This document shows, one piece after another, positions 44,340 to 54,547 of a stretch of DNA of 64,000 bases (position 1 is the first letter of the stretch; each line of letters starts with the position of its first letter). The translations under genes and the position numbers were made by a program. This DNA is from Bryobacterales bacterium (GTDB lineage Bacteria; Acidobacteriota; Terriglobia; Bryobacterales; Bryobacteraceae). The notes beneath the pieces were generated by a model that made no database searches, had not been told where the DNA came from, and saw only the letters and a list, made by a program, of their open reading frames with translations. The stretch spans positions 744,001 through 808,000 of the forward strand of contig JADJWL010000025.1 of the NCBI GenBank assembly GCA_016716385.1, given 5' to 3'.

Positions 44340-45863
44340 ATGGCTCAATTACGAGCAGATGAGATTACGCGGGTTCTACGCGAGGAGATCGAGAATTACG
44401 ATCGCGCGATCGAGGTCTCCGAGACCGGATCGGTGATCAGCGTGGGCGACGGCATCGCCCGCATTTTCGGCCTGGACAATGTGATGTACGGAGAACTCAT
44501 CGAGTTTCCGCACAACATCTCCGGCATCGCGATGAACCTCGAAGAGGACCAGGTCGGCGCGATCATCCTGGGCGAATACACCGAGATCGGCGAAGGCGAC
44601 GAGGTCCGCCGCACCAAGCAGATCATGTCCGTGCCGGTCGGCGAAGCGATGGTGGGACGGGTGGTCAATGCGCTCGGCCAGCCGGTCGACGGGAAGGGCC
44701 CGATTCACACCGACACGTTCAACCCGGTGGAGCGCCTCGCTCCAGGCGTCATCGACCGCCAGCCGGTGAAGGAGCCCTTGCAGACCGGCATCAAGGCGAT
44801 TGACGCAATGATCCCGATCGGCCGCGGCCAGCGCGAACTCGTCATCGGGGACCGCCAGACCGGCAAGACCGCCGTCGCCATCGACACCATCCTGAACCAG
44901 AAGGGCGGCGACGTCATCTGCATCTACGTCGCGATCGGCCAGAAGCAGTCGACGGTTGCCCAGGTCGTGCAGACGCTCGAGCAGTACGGCGCCATGGAGT
45001 ACACCATTGTCGTGACGGCTTCGGCGTCCGAACCGGCGGCGATGCAGTACCTGGCACCCTATTCCGGATGCGCGATGGGCGAGTACTTCCGCGACAGCGG
45101 ACGTCACGCCCTTTGCGTTTACGACGATCTTTCCAAGCACGCCGCCGCGTATCGCGAGATCTCGCTTCTGCTGCGGCGTCCGCCGGGCCGCGAGGCGTTC
45201 CCGGGCGATGTGTTCTACCTGCACAGCCGCCTCCTCGAACGCGCCGCGAAGCTTTCCAAGGAACGGGGTGGCGGCTCGCTGACCGCGCTTCCCTTCATCG
45301 AGACGCAGGCGGGCGACGTGTCGGCGTACATCCCGACCAACGTCATCTCGATTACGGACGGCCAGATCTATCTCGAGGCCGATCTGTTCAACTCCAACGT
45401 ACGTCCGGCCATCAACGTCGGCCTCTCGGTCAGCCGCGTCGGCGGCAGCGCCCAGATCAAGGCGATGCGCCAGGTAGCCGGTACGCTACGACTAGATCTC
45501 GCACAGTACCGCGCGCTGGCCGCCTTCGCGCAGTTCGGCTCCGATCTCGACAGGGCATCCCAGCGGCAGTTGAGCCGCGGCCAGCGCCTCGTCGAAGCCC
45601 TCAAGCAGGGCCAGTTCGAGCCCCTCCCCGTCGAAAAACAGATCCTGATCGTCTTCGCCGGCACAAACGCGTTCCTCGACGACATGCCGGTCGATACGGT
45701 GCGCCCATTCGAAAAGTCGCTGTACGAGTTTGTCGAGGCCAGCCACCCCGGTTTGCTGCAGAAGATCCGGGATCAGAAGGCACTTGACGACGCGCTCCGC
45801 GCCGAACTTTCCAAGGTCATTGGCGAGGCGAAGGAGCGCTTCCTCGCGAGCCGGAATGGCTGA
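44340..45863 (+). CDS. atpA: F-type ATP synthase subunit alpha
   Basis: A 507-residue alpha subunit. Walker A is GDRQTGKT at 170-177, and the catalytic-interface block ALCVYDDLSKHAAAYREISL follows. N-terminal beta-barrel (1-95) and C-terminal helical region complete the standard plan. It contributes three non-catalytic nucleotide sites to F1. Length and order are normal. Confidence 0.97.
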   Translation: MAQLRADEITRVLREEIENYDRAIEVSETGSVISVGDGIARIFGLDNVMYGELIEFPHNISGIAMNLEEDQVGAIILGEYTEIGEGDEVRRTKQIMSVPVGEAMVGRVVNALGQPVDGKGPIHTDTFNPVERLAPGVIDRQPVKEPLQTGIKAIDAMIPIGRGQRELVIGDRQTGKTAVAIDTILNQKGGDVICIYVAIGQKQSTVAQVVQTLEQYGAMEYTIVVTASASEPAAMQYLAPYSGCAMGEYFRDSGRHALCVYDDLSKHAAAYREISLLLRRPPGREAFPGDVFYLHSRLLERAAKLSKERGGGSLTALPFIETQAGDVSAYIPTNVISITDGQIYLEADLFNSNVRPAINVGLSVSRVGGSAQIKAMRQVAGTLRLDLAQYRALAAFAQFGSDLDRASQRQLSRGQRLVEALKQGQFEPLPVEKQILIVFAGTNAFLDDMPVDTVRPFEKSLYEFVEASHPGLLQKIRDQKALDDALRAELSKVIGEAKERFLASRNG

Positions 45864-45866
45864 TCG

Positions 45867-46727
<861 letters not shown>

Positions 46728-46753
46728 CGGAGCGAGTAAGGAGCGTTTTTTCG

Positions 46754-48190
46754 ATGGATACGGTCGTAGGCAAGGTTGTGAAGGTCGCGGGTCCGGCGGT
46801 GGACTGCGAATTCCCTGAGGAGAAGATCCCCTCGATTCATACAGCGATCCGGATCACCAGCGAGGGTTTCGACACCCCGCAGCCGATCGACATCATTTGC
46901 GAGACCCAGCAGCACATCGGCGAAGGCCGCGTGCGTACCGTGGCTCTGCAGCCGACCGAGGGCCTCGTCCGCGGGATGAAGGCGATCAGCCTGGGAGCGC
47001 CCGTCACCGTGCCCGTAGGCCGCGAAACGCTGGGCCGCGTGCTCAACGTTCTCGGCCAGCCGGTCGATGAACGCGGTCCCGTCAACGCCAAGACTTTCTA
47101 TCCCATCCACCGTCCCGCGCCGTCGTTCGAAGACCAGTCGACCTCGCTCGAGATGTTCGAGACGGGCATCAAGGTCATCGACCTGCTCGCGCCGTATCTG
47201 CGCGGCGGCAAGATCGGCCTGTTCGGCGGCGCCGGCGTAGGCAAGACCGTCGTCATCATGGAGCTGATCAACAACATCGCGCTAAAGCATGGCGGCGTCT
47301 CCGTGTTCGCGGGAGTCGGCGAGCGCACGCGCGAAGGGAATGACCTGTGGCTCGAAATGCAGGAGTCCAAGGTCGTGGATCCGGACGACTACACGAAGTC
47401 GAAAGTGGCCCTGGTGTACGGCCAGATGACCGAGCCGCCGGGCGCGCGGCTGCGCGTGGGCCTCACCGGGCTGACGCTGGCCGAGTACTTCCGCGACGAA
47501 GAAGGCTCGGATGTGCTGCTGTTCATCGATAATATCTTCCGGTTCACGCAAGCAGGCTCCGAGGTTTCGGCGCTGCTGGGCCGTATGCCTTCGGCGGTCG
47601 GCTACCAGCCGAACCTGGCCACGGAAATGGGCGAGTTGCAGGAGCGCATCACCTCAACAAAACGCGGCTCGATCACGTCGGTTCAGGCGATCTACGTGCC
47701 CGCCGACGACTATACCGATCCGGCGCCGGCGACGGCCTTCGCTCACCTCGACGCCACGACGAACCTGTCCCGCTCTATCTCCGAAATGGGCATTTACCCC
47801 GCGGTCGATCCGTTGGCTTCGACCTCGCGCATTCTCGATCCGCGCATCCTGGGCGAAGCGCACTACAGCGTCGCCCAGCAGGTGAAGGGAATCCTCCAGC
47901 GGTACAAGGACCTGCAGGACATCATCGCCATTCTCGGCATCGACGAACTGTCTGACGAAGACAAGTTGACCGTGTCCCGCGCGCGCAAGATCCAGCAGTT
48001 CCTATCGCAGCCCTTCCACGTGGCGGAGCAGTTCACCGGCCGGCCGGGTAAGTATGTGAAGCTCGAAGACACCATTCGCGGCTTCCGCGAGATCGTCGAA
48101 GGCAAGCACGACGCGATCCCCGAACAGGCGTTCTATATGCAGGGAACCATCGAAGAAGTGCTCGAACGGGCCAAGGAGCTGAAGGACTAA
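46754..48190 (+). CDS. atpD: F-type ATP synthase subunit beta
   Basis: A 478-residue catalytic subunit. GGAGVGKT (158-165) is Walker A; ERTREGNDLW carries the catalytic glutamate; DVLLFIDNIFRFTQAGSEVS holds Walker B and the ALLGRMPSAVGYQP loop follows. The gene is preceded by AAGGAG and followed after 4 bp by atpC. Confidence 0.97.
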   Translation: MDTVVGKVVKVAGPAVDCEFPEEKIPSIHTAIRITSEGFDTPQPIDIICETQQHIGEGRVRTVALQPTEGLVRGMKAISLGAPVTVPVGRETLGRVLNVLGQPVDERGPVNAKTFYPIHRPAPSFEDQSTSLEMFETGIKVIDLLAPYLRGGKIGLFGGAGVGKTVVIMELINNIALKHGGVSVFAGVGERTREGNDLWLEMQESKVVDPDDYTKSKVALVYGQMTEPPGARLRVGLTGLTLAEYFRDEEGSDVLLFIDNIFRFTQAGSEVSALLGRMPSAVGYQPNLATEMGELQERITSTKRGSITSVQAIYVPADDYTDPAPATAFAHLDATTNLSRSISEMGIYPAVDPLASTSRILDPRILGEAHYSVAQQVKGILQRYKDLQDIIAILGIDELSDEDKLTVSRARKIQQFLSQPFHVAEQFTGRPGKYVKLEDTIRGFREIVEGKHDAIPEQAFYMQGTIEEVLERAKELKD

Positions 48191-48194
48191 GGGT

Positions 48195-48620
48195 ATGGCC
48201 GCCACCTTCGAACTGGAGATCGCGACGCCGGAAAAACTGCTGATCAGCGATACGGTCAGCGAGGCGCAGATTCCCGGCCGCGAAGGCTATCTCGGGATCC
48301 TGCCAGGCCATGCCGCGCTGCTGAGCGAACTCGGCGTAGGCCTGCTGACCTACACGGCTGGAGGGCGTCCGTACCACCTCGCCGTCCACGGCGGATTCGT
48401 TGAGGTGACGCCGGACAAAGTGCGTGTTCTCGCCGACGCCGGAGAAGTCGCCGGCTTCATCGATACGACACGCGCCGAAGAAGCACTCAAGCGTGCCCAC
48501 GAACGGCTCGCTTCTCCCAAGGAGAACCTGGACGTCGTGCGGGCGTTGCGGGCGCTGCACCGCGCCGAAGCCCGCTTGCAGGCCGCCCGGCTGGCTGCCG
48601 GCAAATCCCCGCTAGAATAG
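48195..48620 (+). CDS. atpC: F-type ATP synthase subunit epsilon
   Basis: A 141-residue protein with the epsilon N-terminal beta-sandwich: FELEIATPEKLLISD, then IPGREGYLGILPGHAALLSELGVG, and a C-terminal helical pair that includes RAEARLQAAR. It binds gamma at the base of F1 and regulates hydrolysis. It is the last atp gene in this cluster; atpI, atpB and atpE are not present. Confidence 0.94.
   Translation: MAATFELEIATPEKLLISDTVSEAQIPGREGYLGILPGHAALLSELGVGLLTYTAGGRPYHLAVHGGFVEVTPDKVRVLADAGEVAGFIDTTRAEEALKRAHERLASPKENLDVVRALRALHRAEARLQAARLAAGKSPLE
48613..48618 (+). promoter_or_regulatory. -10-like box between atpC and the downstream exported protein
   Basis: TAGAAT (five of six) overlaps the atpC end and lies 7 nt before the GTG start at 48626, again without a Shine-Dalgarno. 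It may give the hypothetical gene a separate leaderless transcript. Confidence 0.35.
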
Positions 48621-48625
48621 AACAA

Positions 48626-49351
48626 GTGAGCCCTCGCCTTGCGGCATTCGTGCTGCTGGCGTTCGCCATTCCCTCCTCCGCGGACGTTCTTGTCATCGGC
48701 CTGATGCCGGGCTGGGAACCGGCGGACAACCCCAAGCGTGGCGTGCGCAAGGTCGCTCTGCGCCTGCGCGCCGCCGCATTGCCCGGTGTCCGGGTGGAAA
48801 CCTTCGCCAACAAGCAGCGCGACCAGGCTCTCCGGCTGGTTCGGCAGGCCGTTGTGGCAAATCCCGATGCCCGCCTCATCTTCTACGGTTACAGCTTCGG
48901 CGGCGCCGGAGTGGTGAAACTGGCGCGCGAGGTCAACGCGCCAGTGGAACTCACCGTCCAGGTGGACAGTTTCGGCCGGGGTGACGGGAAGATCCCGACG
49001 AACGTCCGGGTGGCGGCGAACCTGTATCAGCGTGACGGCCGCTTCGTCCGCGGAGCATCGTGCATCCGCGCGGAGGATCCGGCGCGGACCACGATCCTCG
49101 GCAACTTCCGCTTTTCGTACAAGCACGACCCACTCCCGCTGCCGCCCGAGGACTATGACACCTGGCAGCGCCGCTTCTCCGCTCGCCACGCCATGATGGA
49201 CGCCGATCCGGCGGTCTGGAAGAAGGTCGAAAGACTGATCCTCGACGCGATTACTTCTTCTGAATGCAGTACAGATAGTCCGCGGAGCGCAGGAAGATCT
49301 GGTTATCCACCGCCACGGGACTCGCCAGGGTGTGGTTGTCCAGCTTGCTGA
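48626..49351 (+). CDS. Exported alpha/beta-hydrolase-like protein with read-through C-terminus
   Basis: A 241-residue protein starting GTG at 48626, with a signal peptide (about 1-19). DARLIFYGYSFGGAGVVKLA contains a G-x-S-x-G elbow (GYSFGG), so a lipase-like fold is likely; the mature part starts DVLVIGLMPGWEP. The natural domain seems to end near VERLILDAI (nucleotide 49251); the last 30 or so residues (SSECSTDSPRSAG onward) run antisense through the end of the convergent PQQ gene and look like non-native sequence. No family is assigned beyond the fold. Confidence 0.7.
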   Translation: MSPRLAAFVLLAFAIPSSADVLVIGLMPGWEPADNPKRGVRKVALRLRAAALPGVRVETFANKQRDQALRLVRQAVVANPDARLIFYGYSFGGAGVVKLAREVNAPVELTVQVDSFGRGDGKIPTNVRVAANLYQRDGRFVRGASCIRAEDPARTTILGNFRFSYKHDPLPLPPEDYDTWQRRFSARHAMMDADPAVWKKVERLILDAITSSECSTDSPRSAGRSGYPPPRDSPGCGCPAC

Positions 49352-50567
49352 CACCCAGGATCTCGAATTCCGGCCCTGCCTTCACGACGGTCGTCGTGCC
49401 CTCTTCGTTCGTGCAGTAGATCTTGCCGTCCGCCAGGAGCGGGGAGGAGCTATAGGTACCCAGTTCGATCCTCTGGCCCTGGTAGACTACGTTGCCCGTT
49501 TCGGCTTCGAGGCAGTTGAGCACGCCATTGTCGACGAGCACGTAGATGTACTTGCCGTCCGTTGTGGGTGTCGGCACATCGGCGCCGAGGTTGTTCGTCC
49601 ACAACTCGTTCTTGCCGGTCAGGTTCCCGGTTCCGCCTGCCTTAAATCCGATGAACGGGCGCCCGCGGGTGCTGGTGGTGAACACCCGGTCGCCGATAAC
49701 CACGGAGGAAGCAATCGTCCGGTTCGCCGGGTTGTTCGTGGGGTTGAAGCCGCCGATCCGCCACAGTTCCTTGCCCGTGTCGAGGTCATGCCCGGTAACG
49801 TAGTCGGCGCCGGAAATCACGAGGTGCTCCTTGCCGCCAGTAACCACGATCTGCGGGGTGGCGTAGTTGTCCGGCGACTCTCGGATGGCGTCGGTTGGCC
49901 GGATCACTTTCCACAGGGTCTTGCCGGTCGCCGGATTCGCGGCGAGGACATACGACGGATCGTCAGTGAGCATTCCATGTAGCACCTGAACGAACAGCCG
50001 TCCCTCGTGCAGCAGCGGCGTCGAAGCATAACCGTGGTTCAATCCGAACTGGCCATAATCCGCCTGGATGTCGCGCTTCCAGACTTCCTTCCCCTCCATC
50101 GTAAAGCAGGCGAACTTTCCATTGCCGGTCATGATCCAGACGTGCTTTCCGTCGGTGATCGGAGAAGGCGAGGCGGAATTCTGCTTGCGGAACAGTTTGT
50201 TGCCGCGATCGATTTCCCGCCGCCAGCGCTCGGATCCGTCCTTGCGGTTCACTGCGATGAGGAAGACCTTGTCGGGGGCGGAATCGACGGTCTGCTGCCG
50301 GCTGCCAAGTTTGACGAAGCCTTCCTCGGCGGAAGTCACAAACACCGTATCCCCCCAGATGATGGGTGTCGCAGCACTCCAACTCGGGAGCTTCGCGCGC
50401 CAGAGGACGTTCTCCGTCTGGGTCCACTTGACCGGAAGTTCACGCACACTGGATGCCGCGCCGTTCGAGTGGGGACCTCGCCACTGCGGCCAGTTGGAAG
50501 CCGCCGGAAGCGCCAGCAACAGAATCAAGCCCGCGGGGAGCAGCACACGCGTGTTCATTCGTTTCAT
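49251..50567 (-). CDS. Exported PQQ-like beta-propeller protein (quinoprotein-type)
   Basis: I take the ATG at 50565-50567, with AGGTG six bases upstream, giving 438 residues and a signal peptide (about 1-26). WPQWRGPHSNG is the usual start of this family, and repeated WRxxL/GKxLW-type blades (VWKRDIQADYG, LWRIGGFNPT, ELWTNNLGADV) build an eight-bladed propeller. Without the catalytic and metal residues of alcohol dehydrogenases it is more likely a binding scaffold than an enzyme. The gene is followed by overlap with the convergent gene at 49251-49351. Confidence 0.87.
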   Translation of the reverse strand: MKRMNTRVLLPAGLILLLALPAASNWPQWRGPHSNGAASSVRELPVKWTQTENVLWRAKLPSWSAATPIIWGDTVFVTSAEEGFVKLGSRQQTVDSAPDKVFLIAVNRKDGSERWRREIDRGNKLFRKQNSASPSPITDGKHVWIMTGNGKFACFTMEGKEVWKRDIQADYGQFGLNHGYASTPLLHEGRLFVQVLHGMLTDDPSYVLAANPATGKTLWKVIRPTDAIRESPDNYATPQIVVTGGKEHLVISGADYVTGHDLDTGKELWRIGGFNPTNNPANRTIASSVVIGDRVFTTSTRGRPFIGFKAGGTGNLTGKNELWTNNLGADVPTPTTDGKYIYVLVDNGVLNCLEAETGNVVYQGQRIELGTYSSSPLLADGKIYCTNEEGTTTVVKAGPEFEILGVSKLDNHTLASPVAVDNQIFLRSADYLYCIQKK

Positions 50568-50616
50568 CCGGATCACCTCGCGAAGTTGTCTATCCAGGCA
50601 GCGTATCACACGAAAC

Positions 50617-51515
50617 TCACTCGCCCGGCGGCAGAGGCGCGCCACGAACGCCTTGCAGATCGAGGCGGAAGACGGCGCCTTCGCTGCCCCGTTCCTCAGC
50701 CAGTGCGCCGGTCACAAAAGTTGGCCCCGGCCGGGTCCGCCGAACGCGACGTTGCTGGCGGTGAGGTTGCCCGCCGGCAAACTCCGCACGAGGCGCCCCG
50801 CGGGATCGAGCACCTGTACCTGGCGCATCCCGTAGTGCGCCACGTACAGGTTGCCCTCCTCGTCGAGCGCGATGCCGTCCGGCTGGTTGTCGATCTGTCC
50901 CGGCCCCTTGCGCGGCAGGTCCGCGAACACGCGCCGCCACCCAACCTTGCCAGGCGCCAGGAGTTCGTATTCCAGGATACGGTTGTACAGGCTCTCGGCC
51001 ACCAGCAGCGAGCGGCCGCCGGGACGGACGACGAGCCCGTTCGGGAAGAACAGACCTTCGTCGACAAGGTGGGTCCCCCCGGCCGAGTCGGTGTAGTGGA
51101 GAGTTCCGCGGGGGCGTTCGCGCGAACCGCCGGGGTCGGTGAAGTAGAACCCACCGTGAGCGTCCAGCGCGAGATCGTTAGGCGCACGCAGGGGACGCCC
51201 GTTGCACTCGGACGCCGCTTTGCCGATCACGTTACCGCGCGCGTCGAGCCTCAACACAGCATGCTGCCGCGCGTCGCAGACCAGGTGGGTTCCGTCGGCC
51301 AGGATCTTGTGTCCGTTCGGAGCGCCCGTCTTCGCCCAGACCGAAACCTGTCCTCCTGGCGCGATCCGGGAGATCATGCCTCCGTGCGAGAAATAGCCGT
51401 TGCCTTGGTTGTCGAAGACGATGCCTTCGGTGTAGGTGGGGACCCGCGCCACCTCTACCGGCAGCACAGTGGCGGCCAGCAGCGTGGCGGCGCTGAGCAT
51501 CAGTGCGCGCCGCAT
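50617..51515 (-). pseudogene. SMP-30/gluconolactonase-like gene with a C-terminal frameshift
   Basis: From the ATG at 51513-51515 an exported protein reads with signal peptide (about 1-19) and SMP-30 blocks: TYTEGIVFDNQGNGYFS, LRAPNDLALDAHGGFYFTDP, LFFPNGLVVRPGG and QPDGIALDEEGNLYVAHYG. The frame stops at 50712 after GGPGRGQLL. One base over, the expected ending continues as TFVTGALAEERGSEGAVFRL and stops at 50617-50619. The family C-terminus is thus present but out of frame. The shift lies near 50712-50722, around GGGGCCAACTTTTG. A -10-like TAGAAT box is at 51529-51524. Confidence 0.8.
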
Positions 51516-51526
51516 TCCAGGGAATT

Positions 51527-53584
51527 CTATCGCGAATCCGCCGCCGGTTCGACGTAGACGATGTCCGCGCCCCAGTTCGCGGGCAGGCTGACCGGCACGC
51601 CCTGCTCCAGGAGTTCGGCCCCGCTCATGACATGCTCCCGCGGATCGTCTTCGAACCAGACCCGATACGTCCGCCCGGGATCATGGCCCCGCAGCCGGAG
51701 CCTCTCCGGCTCGCGCGCCACCGCGTCCCGCACGACGATCGTGATGGACGTATCGCGCTCCTCATCGTGGCTCTGCAGAGCGTCGGTACGGAAGGGCGCC
51801 GGGCGCGGCGTGAGGTGGTACACCTTTCCGTCACGGATGTGGCGGCGGATGCGTTTGTAGACGCCAATCTCCTTCTTCGCCCAGTCGTAGGAAGCCGCGT
51901 CCACCTCAGGGAGCTTGTTCATGAAGATCCAGGGTCCGCCGAACATGAAGCTGCGCGTGCGGTAGCGGTCGATATCGGTATCCGGCATGTAACGGTCGGA
52001 ATAGCGCGGCGGGAACGGGTACATCACGCCGTACGCCGCCTGGCGCGACACCAGCGGACCGGAATCATCGCAGCAGATCGACGTCACGTAGTTCTTCACC
52101 ATGTTGAACGTCATCATGTTGCCGCCGTCCTCGCAGTTCTCCCAGTGCGTGGCCGGACGCTGCCGCTGCACCTCTTCCACCACGTAGTTCAAGCCCTCGA
52201 CGGCGTTGGCCCAGTTGCTGTTCGCCGGGTCGTGCGTGTGGGTCCGCTTGACGCAGTGCTTCACCATGTTCTCGCCGTCCTGCAGGATCCAGTCGACGTT
52301 GTACTCATCGATCAGCCGCACGGTTTCCCCGATGATCCAGTCGCGCACGGGAAGGTGGGACAGGCACAGGGACTCGGCGTCGAAGTAGCCGTAGCTGTTC
52401 GTCGACGTCCAGTCGGGGTTCTGGTGCAGGACCGGGGCGTGCCGCGACGCTTCGGCCAACGGCAGATGCAAGCCGAACTTCATCCCGAGCGAATGGACGT
52501 AGTCCGAGAGCGCGCGCAACCCTGAGGGGAATTTGTCCGGGTCCGGATGCCAGTCGCCGATGTGCCGCGCCCAGCCCAGGTCGATGACGAACAGTTCGAT
52601 CCCGAGGGAGGCGGCGATGCCGGCGTTCTCGCGCAGGAGATCCTCGTGGATCTCCGTCTGATAGCCCCAGGAGTCCCAGGTGATGTACGGGAAGTCTTCG
52701 TCGGGCACGGGCTTGGCGAGGACCGCCTCGGCGAACCGCTGGGTGCGCCACCCGGCCTGGTCCCAGTCACCCTGAAATAAACCAAGGAAGGAGAAGGGAC
52801 CCTCGAATGTCCCGCCCGGTTCGACAGGCTGGTTCAGACCCAGGATTGGTCCGGACAAGTGCACGTAACGCAGAGCCCGGTCATGCCGGACCGAGATGTC
52901 AGCCCGGCCATCGAACTCCCAGCCGAGCAGAAGGCCGTGAGCGTCATGGCCGCGCACCGCGAGCCATCCGCAGTGCTGGCCGTGGGCGCCGGAGCGCACA
53001 AGAACGGGCCGCCCGTGGCCAAGGGATCCGTCGAGCGGCTCGAAGTTGCCGTCGCGGCCGTAGTTGACCCACTGGTTGACCCGAAAGGACCGGTACATGG
53101 CCGCGCGGTCACCCAGCCGCCACGCGGTCAGATCGTACCCGCGAATCCAAACGCGGCGTGGTTGCCGGTTGGTGAAGCGCGTGCGGTAACGCAGGACCGG
53201 GTGGTTCGGGTACATCTCGACGTCGAGCGTGACGTGCGCGAATCCCGCGGTGTCCTCGAGAGTGATCGACAACCGCCTCCCCCCACCGCCGGCGCGTTCT
53301 TCACTATGGTCGATCAGACGATAGAGCGTCTCGGGATCGTACACGCTGGAATCTGCCTGGAGACCCAGCGGCGATGTGTGGGCGCTGTCCGCCGGCGTCC
53401 ACAGGGCGCCGGTCCGCCAGTTGCGAAGTTCTTCCACGCCGAAACGGCCCGCGGGCGTCAGGCGAAGCACGAGTTCGATCCAGCGGTTGTGCAGGCGCCA
53501 GCGCTGCTGCTCCGCGTCGAAGCGGACACGCACGGCGCCCGCAGCGGTGAGAGGGAGCAAATGGAGGAATGTACGGCGCCGCAT
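51527..53584 (-). CDS. Exported GH36/GH27-like glycoside hydrolase (alpha-galactosidase type)
   Basis: A 685-residue protein with an Arg-rich signal (MRRRTFLHLLPLTAAGA; Tat-like but without a full motif). An N-terminal beta-sandwich (about 30-260) precedes a TIM barrel: FPYITWDSWGYQTEIHEDLL, LFVIDLGWARHIGDWHPD and GMKFGLHLPLAEAS are its strands. VDWILQDGEN holds the probable nucleophile Asp, and SICCDDSGP the probable acid Asp. The C-terminal 80 residues form a beta-sandwich. It should hydrolyse an alpha-galactoside or related alpha-linked sugar outside the inner membrane. It abuts the SMP-30 gene downstream. Confidence 0.82.
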   Translation of the reverse strand: MRRRTFLHLLPLTAAGAVRVRFDAEQQRWRLHNRWIELVLRLTPAGRFGVEELRNWRTGALWTPADSAHTSPLGLQADSSVYDPETLYRLIDHSEERAGGGGRRLSITLEDTAGFAHVTLDVEMYPNHPVLRYRTRFTNRQPRRVWIRGYDLTAWRLGDRAAMYRSFRVNQWVNYGRDGNFEPLDGSLGHGRPVLVRSGAHGQHCGWLAVRGHDAHGLLLGWEFDGRADISVRHDRALRYVHLSGPILGLNQPVEPGGTFEGPFSFLGLFQGDWDQAGWRTQRFAEAVLAKPVPDEDFPYITWDSWGYQTEIHEDLLRENAGIAASLGIELFVIDLGWARHIGDWHPDPDKFPSGLRALSDYVHSLGMKFGLHLPLAEASRHAPVLHQNPDWTSTNSYGYFDAESLCLSHLPVRDWIIGETVRLIDEYNVDWILQDGENMVKHCVKRTHTHDPANSNWANAVEGLNYVVEEVQRQRPATHWENCEDGGNMMTFNMVKNYVTSICCDDSGPLVSRQAAYGVMYPFPPRYSDRYMPDTDIDRYRTRSFMFGGPWIFMNKLPEVDAASYDWAKKEIGVYKRIRRHIRDGKVYHLTPRPAPFRTDALQSHDEERDTSITIVVRDAVAREPERLRLRGHDPGRTYRVWFEDDPREHVMSGAELLEQGVPVSLPANWGADIVYVEPAADSR

Positions 53585-53627
53585 GCAAGGACCAAGTGGT
53601 ATAGGCGCGCCACGGCGTCCGGCGGTT

Positions 53628-54479
53628 TCACCTTCGATGCCGGGTGAGATACTCCGCGACGTACGCGTTGAACGCAGCCTGCAGGCAGGCGCGAGCCTCG
53701 CCGCGGCTGGCGATCGTCCAGGGGCCGATCGAGGCGATGGGCAGCAGGTCGCGTGTGGTTGATGTGATGAAGACCTCGTCGGCTGTGGCGAACTCCCCGG
53801 GCTGGATGACCCGCTCGGTCACGGTGTGGCCAGCCACACGCACTTCGCGCAGCAGGATGTCGCGCGTGACACCCGGCAGACAGCCTGATTCGAGCGGCGG
53901 CGTCGCCACCACGCCGTCCTTGGCGACGAAGATATTGGCGGAAGTGCACTCGGCCACCTCTCCGTGCTCGTTGAGCAGGCAGACCTCGTCGTGGCCGGCG
54001 CGTTGGGCTTCCTCGAGGTGGGCTAGATTCCAGGCCCACGACAGAATCTTGGCGCGCGAAAACCGGCCCGCCGCGTGACGGCCGTGCTCGACCAGGCCCA
54101 GGCGGCCTGCGTGTCCCCACTGTTTCGTCGGCGCGGTGAGCGCGATCACGTCGTACGAGCGTTCTCCCGGTCCTTCCCACATGCCGCCCTGGTTGCGAAC
54201 GACAACCAGACGCAATGTCGCATCCCGCGCCTGATTGACGCCAATCAGCTCAAGCAACTGGGCATGGACCGCCGTCGCATCCTCCGGCATCGGCACACCC
54301 ATCAGGGCCGCATCGGACGACATCCGGGCCCAGTGCCGCTCGAACGCGAAGAGCACACCATCGATCACCTTGATCGTGCTGAACACGCCCCAACCGGAAA
54401 GCAGGCCGACTTGGCCGGCAGCCAGACAGGGAGCGCCCGCGCTCAGGATCCGGCCGTTATGGAGAATGTTCGGGTGCAT
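53628..54479 (-). CDS. Class IV aminotransferase (branched-chain aminotransferase / aminodeoxychorismate lyase type)
   Basis: A 283-residue PLP enzyme of fold type IV. LLSGWGVFSTIKVIDGVLFA is the N-terminal motif, FSRAKILSWAWNLAHLEEAQ holds the probable PLP lysine, and EVAECTSANIFVAKDG with GVTRDILL and EVFITSTTRDLLPI are the phosphate-binding and C-terminal blocks. IlvE, PabC and D-amino acid transaminase share this outline and cannot be separated by eye; the short length and TSTTRDLLPI favour the IlvE/PabC-like group. A TAAAAT -10-like element lies about 11 nt upstream. Confidence 0.85.
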   Translation of the reverse strand: MHPNILHNGRILSAGAPCLAAGQVGLLSGWGVFSTIKVIDGVLFAFERHWARMSSDAALMGVPMPEDATAVHAQLLELIGVNQARDATLRLVVVRNQGGMWEGPGERSYDVIALTAPTKQWGHAGRLGLVEHGRHAAGRFSRAKILSWAWNLAHLEEAQRAGHDEVCLLNEHGEVAECTSANIFVAKDGVVATPPLESGCLPGVTRDILLREVRVAGHTVTERVIQPGEFATADEVFITSTTRDLLPIASIGPWTIASRGEARACLQAAFNAYVAEYLTRHRR

Positions 54480-54547
54480 GGGAAGCCTCTATTTTAGCCT
54501 GCCGCCAGCCTTTCACAAGGCCGTTGGTACCATGAAACATAAACGTC

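Noticed and set aside
44376..45224. A 282-residue antisense frame in atpA
   Set aside because: Shadow of a highly conserved gene; no motif, and strand disagrees with the operon.
54480..54547. Thiamine (TPP) riboswitch upstream of thiO
   Set aside because: The gap is under 70 bp and no CUGAGA-type core could be seen.
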